A DNA stretch of 11,820 nucleotides, taken from assembly GCA_021797225.1 (NCBI GenBank), contig JAKAAE010000041.1, positions 1 through 11,820 of the forward strand, given 5' to 3'. The stretch is from Thermoplasmata archaeon. Its GTDB lineage: Archaea > Thermoplasmatota > Thermoplasmata > Thermoplasmatales > Thermoplasmataceae. Within the stretch, counting starts at the first letter, position 1, and each line of letters opens with the position of its first letter. The position numbers and the translations under genes are program-made. Shown piece after piece: positions 7,172 through 11,820 of the stretch. The notes under the pieces are model-generated. The model had not been told where the DNA came from. It was given only the letters and a program-made list of their open reading frames with translations, and did not search any database.

Positions 7172-7429
7172 ATGTTAATTGAATATGCAGTAGCATCCAT
7201 AAACGCAATGCTTGGCAGGATAGATGATATAGCCATATCGGTATCTGCTATACTGATTACAATTCTATGGATTCCTGTTGCCCTGAGTTTTTTCAGTACT
7301 GATGAAAATAAAAAATATATGGCAAGGGAGAAACTGAAAAATGCAACTATAGGAACAGTGATATATATCCTTGCCATCAGTGGTATTTTATTCACAGTGT
7401 TTAACTATGTGGTAACAGGGAAAATATGA
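7172..7429 (+). CDS. Small two-TM protein, VirB2/TrbC-like pilin candidate
   Basis: An 85-residue protein from ATG 7172 (92 from the in-frame GTG at 7151). It has a short N-terminal amphipathic stretch and a first membrane helix at about residues 17-38 (AISVSAILITILWIPVALSF). A polar basic loop follows (DENKKYMAREKLKNATIG, about 41-58), then a second helix at about 59-78. Two helices joined by a short positively charged hairpin containing K/R..A..G are the hallmark of VirB2/TrbC-type conjugative pilins and of the small subunits of the archaeal Ced/Ted DNA importers. There is no clear cleavable signal peptide or type III (archaellin-like) signal. Context supports the call: it is the first gene of an operon whose other products are VirB6- and VirB4-like, and its stop overlaps the next start (ATGA). 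Sequence alone at this length cannot prove pilin identity. Confidence 0.65.
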   Translation: MLIEYAVASINAMLGRIDDIAISVSAILITILWIPVALSFFSTDENKKYMAREKLKNATIGTVIYILAISGILFTVFNYVVTGKI

Positions 7430-8352
7430 ATTATGGAGCCATTTTTGGAGAGATAGTAAGGATATTTACAAAAATCGCAAGATCATCTGTAATATTGCTC
7501 TGGCATATTACTGTAAACTATGGTCTGAATCCAAAATATTCTTATACAGAATTTATAAATGCTAATCCTGCTTTTTTATCGTTCTACAATTACCTTTTCA
7601 ATAGTATTTATTCAGATATTATTGTCACCGTCATTCTATTATCTGCTGTTACTACATTGGTTTATAACTCTTTCATCAGGCCTTATCCAGCTACAAGACT
7701 TTTGATAAAAATAATGATTTCATCTATTCTATTTTTTGAATCATATAAGATATCCCTTATATTTTTGAAAATATCACTGGTGTTTTATAGTAGTATTTAC
7801 ACTTTGAAACCTGACTGGTATAGTATTGGTATATCCGGGCTTTCGCCGGATAATCAGATCATGGCAGTACTGCTCAATGGCTCATATATGCTTGCCATAA
7901 TCCTTCTCTTCGGTGTCATGATAATAAGGCAGGCACTCATACTTTTCTTTATCCTTTTCATTCCTGTAGCTTCAATACTTTTTATATTTCCTGGAAGTGA
8001 AAAGCACGTGTTTAAATTCTACAGAATATTTTTTGAAATTTCTTTCTTTCCATTCTTTTCCATAATTATACTATATTTACTGGGCATGTTTAACAATCCA
8101 TTCCTTGACATAGGCTTGATATATGTGGCAGCAACTGCACCGCTGTTTTTTGTTACAGAAATATACAGATATTTCCAGGGCAGTTTTAATTTTCTTGAAT
8201 CTGACGCTATAATGTCGGATATATCATCAAATATGGGAGAATTTAGCCCAGAAAACATATTGAGTGGGGATTCTAATGCCATTATGTCTATTCCAAATTT
8301 AGCAGAGGAACTGATACCGGAAATAGTGAACAGCAAGGGTGAGATAAATTAA
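7426..8352 (+). CDS. Polytopic membrane protein, VirB6/TrbL/CedA-like
   Basis: A 308-residue protein with about six or seven membrane helices, near residues 15-32, 63-83, 92-125 (one long or two), 150-168, 170-190, 203-223 and 228-246. A hydrophilic, acidic C-terminal tail of about 60 residues follows. VirB6/TrbL proteins and archaeal CedA are poorly conserved and are recognised mainly by such topology and by their neighbours; that is the basis of this call. In those systems the protein forms the inner-membrane channel for DNA. It overlaps the upstream pilin-like gene by 4 bases (ATGA at 7426-7429). Its own stop, TAA at 8350-8352, overlaps the proposed start of the VirB4-like gene, so all three should be translated from one message. 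It could also be an unrelated membrane protein, but the gene order argues against that. Confidence 0.65.
   Translation: MNYGAIFGEIVRIFTKIARSSVILLWHITVNYGLNPKYSYTEFINANPAFLSFYNYLFNSIYSDIIVTVILLSAVTTLVYNSFIRPYPATRLLIKIMISSILFFESYKISLIFLKISLVFYSSIYTLKPDWYSIGISGLSPDNQIMAVLLNGSYMLAIILLFGVMIIRQALILFFILFIPVASILFIFPGSEKHVFKFYRIFFEISFFPFFSIIILYLLGMFNNPFLDIGLIYVAATAPLFFVTEIYRYFQGSFNFLESDAIMSDISSNMGEFSPENILSGDSNAIMSIPNLAEELIPEIVNSKGEIN
8338..8342 (+). promoter_or_regulatory. Shine-Dalgarno deciding a non-canonical ATT start of the VirB4-like gene
   Basis: GGTGA is followed by five bases and then ATT at 8348. The frame starting at that ATT runs without a stop into the VirB4-like gene. The GGTGA core and short spacing resemble the other internal operon site in this window (AGGTGGT-AAA-ATG). 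The only conventional start, GTG at 8441, has just a weak AGG 10 bases upstream. Confidence 0.55.
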
Positions 8353-10378
8353 GATTCCTGCCAATGTATATAATTTCAAATCCTATATTTACAATATATC
8401 ACTGGTTAAATTTATAATAATTATAGCAGGCATATCGATTGTGGCTATTATATCAACCGGGTACTTATCTCTTGCAATAATAACAGGAATCGTATATTTC
8501 ATTATTATGGCATTGCTCAGATTCGAACCTGGAAATATATATTCGTTGAGGAAACTGTACTTTAAAAGTTCAGCCTCTGATTTAAAATTTATCAGAAATA
8601 ATGAATTGTATGGGATTTCCGGCAAATTTATTTTCACGGTTATAGAGATAGAAAATAAAGAGCTTTACACTGATAGTGCAAAGGGAATACAGATGATGGC
8701 AATAGCACGGATGCTTGATAAAATTACATGCAATGTAACTGTACAAACAAGGGCAGAAAAAATCGGAGATGCCTTCTACTACAGAACATTTATATTCCTA
8801 AAATCAAACAGGAGCAGTTTTAACCATGCAATTGATATTATACGGGAGAATATTCCATCTTTTACATCTGGAAATTCAGTAAAAGCGCGGTTAGTTGATG
8901 ACGAAAAATTAATCTCATCTCTGTTCTATACCAGAGTAAGTACCAATTCAAATTACTTTAAAAAGGATGATTTATATGGAGCGTATTTTGATGTTCTGGA
9001 CACGGAATATTCTTCAGATTTTCTTTACCAGTCCATTATTGAGAAGCTTGGCTTTATGATCGAGATGAATATGGAACTGAAGCCGATCATAGAAAAAGAT
9101 ATTTTTCTCAAAAGGTTGATGGCCTCAAGAAAGGCAGAATTATCGTACACAAAATCAGGGCACTACGCCTCACTGCTAAAGAAGCAGATATCATCTCTCG
9201 AATACCTCTCCAGGCAGGATAAGCTTTATAATATATTCATTCGCTTTTCAATTTTATCAGAACACCCGGCACAGCTACGGGAATACAGTGACAGGTTCAG
9301 AAAAACTATGGAATCTGCAGGCTTCAAAATGAGAGGATTTCATTTTTTTAATAAGGCATCCTTTAATCCTTTAGAAACTGCAACTCAGGGTAAAAAATAT
9401 ATAATGGATCCAGAGACTATTTCCTCCATATTTCCCTGTGGATTTACTGCAATACCAGAGAATTCAGGGGAATTTCTAGGTTTTAATTTAATAACCGGTA
9501 AAAAAGTGTATTTAAATCTCTTCCATGGACCATCGTATAACGTGGCGATAACAGGCGAAACTGGATCTGGAAAATCGTACTTTACAGGTATGTTACTCAA
9601 TAGGTTCATAAATTCTTCATCAGTATTTATTATAGATCCCCTAAAGGAATACAGTGGTAACCAGATTATAGAACTTGGATCAGGGGAATATCCAGATTTT
9701 ACCATTGGCCCCGGATTAATCAGGAATATTATTCCTGAGGTTATGGAAAAAATCAGCGGTATACCTTCAGATAAAATCACGCAATTGATGGAGCTTCTTG
9801 AGAAAAAGAGTGGTGATATAATTTTCAGTGAACTTGTTTCAGAAATTATAAAATATAATGCATATAATTCAGTCAATAAAAATTTTCTAACCGGAAAACT
9901 GTTCAGTGAGCCCGTAAAAGTTTCAGGGAACAGATGTGTATTTCGTTTTGATTACGGGGATACACGTTTCAGGGATCTTTTTTTCAGACTTGCTATCAGT
10001 TTAACTGTTTCCCTGGCCGAGAACAGGGAGGGTAATAAAATAGTAGTTATCGATGAAAGCCATCTTTTTATTAAGAATGCTGAAAATGCCGAAATGGTTG
10101 ATATGCTGGCAAGAAATGGGAGACACAACAAAATATCCCTGATCACGGTTACACAGAACGTCAATGACTATTATTTCAACAGTTATGCTGAGTCTATTCT
10201 GAGAAACTCGGTAAATTATTTCATATTCAGGCAACATGAAAAAATTAAGGATAAACTATTCCTAGGTTACACTATCGATCCTGTATCCCTTGCAGGAGGT
10301 AGCAATTTCGATTATTCAGAATGTTTTTACTCAACAGGCACGCTTATAAGGAAATTAAAAATAGCTGGAAATAAATAA
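8348..10378 (+). CDS. VirB4-like conjugation/DNA-translocation ATPase with VirB3/PrgI-like N-terminus
   Basis: 676 residues if translation starts at ATT 8348 (645 from GTG 8441). Residues 1-66 carry I-P-A-N near the start and two adjacent membrane helices (about 19-37 and 39-57), the layout of VirB3/PrgI subunits, which are fused to VirB4 in many conjugation systems. The central region matches the VirB4 N-domain in size. The C-terminal RecA-like domain has Walker A GETGSGKS (403-410), Walker B VVIDES with D569/E570, and LARNGRHNKISLITVTQN with the sensor glutamine Q603, as in VirB4/HerA/CedB ATPases. It should energise pilus assembly or DNA passage at the membrane. Starting at GTG 8441 would cut the first helix in half, which is why I prefer ATT despite its rarity. 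The ATPase assignment is firm, the VirB3-like part is moderate, and the start is inferred. The gene ends 7 bases from the convergent UPF0173 gene. Confidence 0.85.
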   Translation: MKIPANVYNFKSYIYNISLVKFIIIIAGISIVAIISTGYLSLAIITGIVYFIIMALLRFEPGNIYSLRKLYFKSSASDLKFIRNNELYGISGKFIFTVIEIENKELYTDSAKGIQMMAIARMLDKITCNVTVQTRAEKIGDAFYYRTFIFLKSNRSSFNHAIDIIRENIPSFTSGNSVKARLVDDEKLISSLFYTRVSTNSNYFKKDDLYGAYFDVLDTEYSSDFLYQSIIEKLGFMIEMNMELKPIIEKDIFLKRLMASRKAELSYTKSGHYASLLKKQISSLEYLSRQDKLYNIFIRFSILSEHPAQLREYSDRFRKTMESAGFKMRGFHFFNKASFNPLETATQGKKYIMDPETISSIFPCGFTAIPENSGEFLGFNLITGKKVYLNLFHGPSYNVAITGETGSGKSYFTGMLLNRFINSSSVFIIDPLKEYSGNQIIELGSGEYPDFTIGPGLIRNIIPEVMEKISGIPSDKITQLMELLEKKSGDIIFSELVSEIIKYNAYNSVNKNFLTGKLFSEPVKVSGNRCVFRFDYGDTRFRDLFFRLAISLTVSLAENREGNKIVVIDESHLFIKNAENAEMVDMLARNGRHNKISLITVTQNVNDYYFNSYAESILRNSVNYFIFRQHEKIKDKLFLGYTIDPVSLAGGSNFDYSECFYSTGTLIRKLKIAGNK

Positions 10379-10385
10379 ACATATA

Positions 10386-11060
10386 TTATAATAGAAAACT
10401 CTTACCCACATCAGGAATTATAACTTCAGAACCAGCTGATGCTACTTTTCTTTTGAATTCTGATGCATCTGCCTCGATTGGCGGAAAAGTATTATAATGC
10501 ATCGGTATGGCTTTCTTTACATCGAGGAGTTTGATTGCCTCCACTGCACCATCAATATCCATTGTATAATGCCCTCCGATAGGCAGCATGGCAACATCCG
10601 GTTTATGGAGTTTTCTTATAAGTTCCATATCTTTGAAATATGTGGTATCCCCGGCATGGTATATTCTAATATCCCCATTATCTACGATAAAACCCATTGC
10701 TTCACCGGCATACAACCCGTTATAACTTGAAGAGTGTATTGCCGGAACCGCCGTTATTTTTGCACCCTTGAAGTCCACAGTTCCGCCAGGATTTATATCG
10801 ATTGTTTTTACATCCTCCTTTTTTAATATTTCGGAAAGTTCGAATGAGCACAGAACAGGAGCACCGTTTTTCATTGAAATTTTTACTGCATCTCCTGAAT
10901 GGTCAAAATGACCATGGGTCAGAAGGATAATATCGGGTTTCATATTTTCCGCAGCCTCCCTGGCAAGTGGATTTCCAGTGAAAAATGGATCTATAAGTAT
11001 GTCTAAGCTGCCTTTAATGCTGAATCCGGCATGTCCATGCCATGTTATTTCCGTTTTCAT
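10386..11060 (-). CDS. UPF0173 family metal-dependent hydrolase (MBL fold)
   Basis: A 224-residue metallo-beta-lactamase-fold hydrolase with all expected metal ligands: THGHFDH (48-54), the AIHSS histidine (H109), HAGDT with bridging D138, and [10 protein letters not shown] (H188 and the family-typical tail). UPF0173 members are widespread in archaea and bacteria and their physiological substrate is not settled. The protein looks complete and active, in contrast to the degenerate MBL protein at 4657-5295. The frame opens at GTG 11078, but the ATG at 11060 gives the usual family N-terminus ([13 protein letters not shown]) and lies 22-30 bases from a TATA box, so it is chosen. Convergent with the VirB4-like gene across a 7-base gap. 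Confidence 0.9.
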   Translation of the reverse strand: MKTEITWHGHAGFSIKGSLDILIDPFFTGNPLAREAAENMKPDIILLTHGHFDHSGDAVKISMKNGAPVLCSFELSEILKKEDVKTIDINPGGTVDFKGAKITAVPAIHSSSYNGLYAGEAMGFIVDNGDIRIYHAGDTTYFKDMELIRKLHKPDVAMLPIGGHYTMDIDGAVEAIKLLDVKKAIPMHYNTFPPIEADASEFKRKVASAGSEVIIPDVGKSFLL

Positions 11061-11081
11061 GAATATTTTATTGTCCACTAG

Positions 11082-11090
11082 TATAAAATT
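11082..11090 (-). promoter_or_regulatory. TATA box of the UPF0173 hydrolase gene
   Basis: Minus-strand AATTTTATA lies 22-30 bases before the ATG at 11060, leaderless spacing. It argues against the upstream GTG at 11078, which would be only a few bases from the box. Confidence 0.5.
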
Positions 11091-11103
11091 TTTTCATTTT
11101 TCT

Positions 11104-11325
11104 TTATAGCTTTAAGTATTTCTGCCTCAATGGATTTGCATACTTAAGGAAATTCGCTTTTCCTGCAAAATCAAATTTGGAGTTGATATTGTTATATGCC
11201 GTAAAGTAGAGTTCAAAAAATATAGATTTCAGAACAACCTTACCGAAATTTGCACCGATTGTAGGAAAATAAATGTATTTAAATTCCAGTGAATTCCAGG
11301 ACAATCTGTGTCTAATAAATTGCAT
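11104..11325 (-). CDS. Doubtful 73-residue ORF of unknown function
   Basis: An ATG-started frame rich in aromatic residues and lysine (FFELYFTAYNNINSKF). It has no recognisable domain, no Shine-Dalgarno and only a diffuse AT-rich stretch (11347-11358) at promoter distance. I do not recognise it. It lies in the loose interval between the UPF0173 gene and a transposase, where gene remnants are common, so it may be a decayed fragment or a chance ORF. It is listed because it is the only sizeable frame in this interval. Confidence 0.25.
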   Translation of the reverse strand: MQFIRHRLSWNSLEFKYIYFPTIGANFGKVVLKSIFFELYFTAYNNINSKFDFAGKANFLKYANPLRQKYLKL

Positions 11326-11541
11326 AATCCAAATATGTTAAACATTACGTAAATTTTTTGTAATATATAGAACTTTCAGGATTGCAGCATATCCCTTAAG
11401 GCAACTTCTCGTTTTCTTCTCCATAATAATTATGTGTTTATCCATTATTGTTATATTTTACGTGACTTTACATCTATTTTATTTTTGTAGAATGCAGAAT
11501 GCTATTTTTCCAGACTTTTCACCAACTGTACTGTGGGTGCA
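11326..11541. other. Intergenic sequence downstream of the transposase, probably holding one insertion-sequence end
   Basis: This AT-rich interval holds no convincing gene. Together with the doubtful ORF and the hydrolase promoter it forms about 480 bases without a well-supported gene (11061-11541). The element that carries the transposase must end somewhere here if it is intact. No terminal inverted repeat can be identified because the other end is outside the window. A 7-bp tandem repeat (AGAATGC twice, 11489-11502) is the only small structure seen. Confidence 0.35.
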
Positions 11542-11820
11542 CTAATTTTCTACCATGCTTTCAAGATTCATTGTTTTTACCAGCAGTTCCGAGATATCCG
11601 ACTTGCACTCTATCCTCCATGCCACACTCTTTCCATTTGCAGCATAATTGAGATTTATGTCCTTGAAATAATCTTTCATGGATATAAGCGAAACAGACTC
11701 ATCCCTGGAATGTATTTCATTGTATATGAGTGCAAGGAAGAGATATGCCATAAGGGAAAAGAACATGTGCACCCTTATCTTCTGTGGAGTCCAGTGGTAT
11801 ACGGGAAACGCAATGTCCAT
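11542..11820 (-). mobile_element. C-terminal part of an IS1634-like DDE transposase (runs off the window)
   Basis: The last 92 residues of a transposase; the frame is open at the right edge, so the ATG at 11820 is most likely internal. The motif PVYHWTPQKIRVHMFFSLMAY followed by a hydrophobic helix (LFLALIYNEI) is the typical C-terminal region of IS1634/IS4-group transposases, just after the catalytic glutamate region (consensus roughly R-P-x-Y-H-W...I..H.....LA). The DDE catalytic residues would lie further right, outside the window, so activity cannot be judged. The stop is TAG at 11542-11544. Related elements are abundant in Ferroplasma-like genomes. Confidence 0.75.

Noticed and set aside
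8019..8336. Minus-strand frame opposite the VirB6-like gene
   Set aside because: A shadow of a membrane-protein gene with no start signals of its own.
8364..8417. ATG at 8364 as an alternative start for the VirB4-like gene
   Set aside because: It is in a different frame and reaches a stop after 17 codons.
9385..9876. 163-codon minus-strand frame inside the VirB4-like gene
   Set aside because: It lies opposite the region encoding the Walker A motif; its translation is low-complexity and matches no family.
11489..11502. AGAATGC tandem repeat as a target-site duplication
   Set aside because: The copies are adjacent and do not flank an element, so they cannot be a duplication generated by insertion of the neighbouring transposase element.
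1..11820. CRISPR arrays, tRNA or rRNA genes, riboswitches
   Set aside because: No regularly spaced repeats, no cloverleaf-like segments with a T-loop signature and no rRNA-like GC-rich blocks were seen on either strand.

Overview
The window looks like chromosomal DNA of an AT-rich, acid-loving euryarchaeon of the Thermoplasmatales type (Ferroplasma, Acidiplasma or a relative). The evidence is archaeal TATA-like boxes about 20-38 bases upstream of many start codons, which implies leaderless mRNAs. GGTG-type Shine-Dalgarno sites occur at internal operon genes, and the gene families are typical of archaea (UPF0173 hydrolase, DUF72 protein, VirB4/HerA-type ATPase, IS1634-like transposase). The taxon is inferred by eye, not by a search.

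Left part (1-5295): the tail of an unidentified plus-strand gene; a 12-TM MFS transporter; and, convergent with it, a minus-strand lipid/acyl-CoA pair. That pair is an AidB-like acyl-CoA dehydrogenase followed by an AlkK-like acyl-CoA ligase, coupled through a Shine-Dalgarno that contains the upstream stop codon. Upstream of them lies a metallo-beta-lactamase-fold protein that has lost the canonical HxHxDH metal ligands.

Middle (5296-7096): a 176-base divergent promoter region, then an orphan Dam-like adenine-N6 methyltransferase and a DUF72 TIM-barrel protein, each apparently with its own promoter.

Right-centre (7172-10378): the most interesting part, a compact three-gene operon with overlapping genes. 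It encodes a small two-TM protein with VirB2/TrbC-like architecture, a polytopic VirB6/TrbL-like membrane protein and a VirB4-like ATPase. The reading frame of the ATPase stays open for 31 codons upstream of the first conventional start. Those codons complete a two-TM VirB3/PrgI-like N-terminus, and the frame begins at an ATT codon correctly spaced from a GGTGA Shine-Dalgarno and overlapping the previous stop. The operon therefore appears to encode a minimal VirB2-VirB6-VirB3/VirB4 DNA-translocation machine. It resembles the Ced/Ted DNA-import systems of Thermoproteota, but here sits in a euryarchaeal background with no relaxase, coupling protein or VirB11 in view.

Right end (10386-11820): a UPF0173 metal-dependent hydrolase convergent with the ATPase gene, about 480 bases with at most one doubtful small ORF, and the C-terminal part of an IS1634-like transposase running off the window edge. 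Several starts were moved inward or outward from the longest-ORF start on promoter, Shine-Dalgarno and family grounds; each entry gives the reason.
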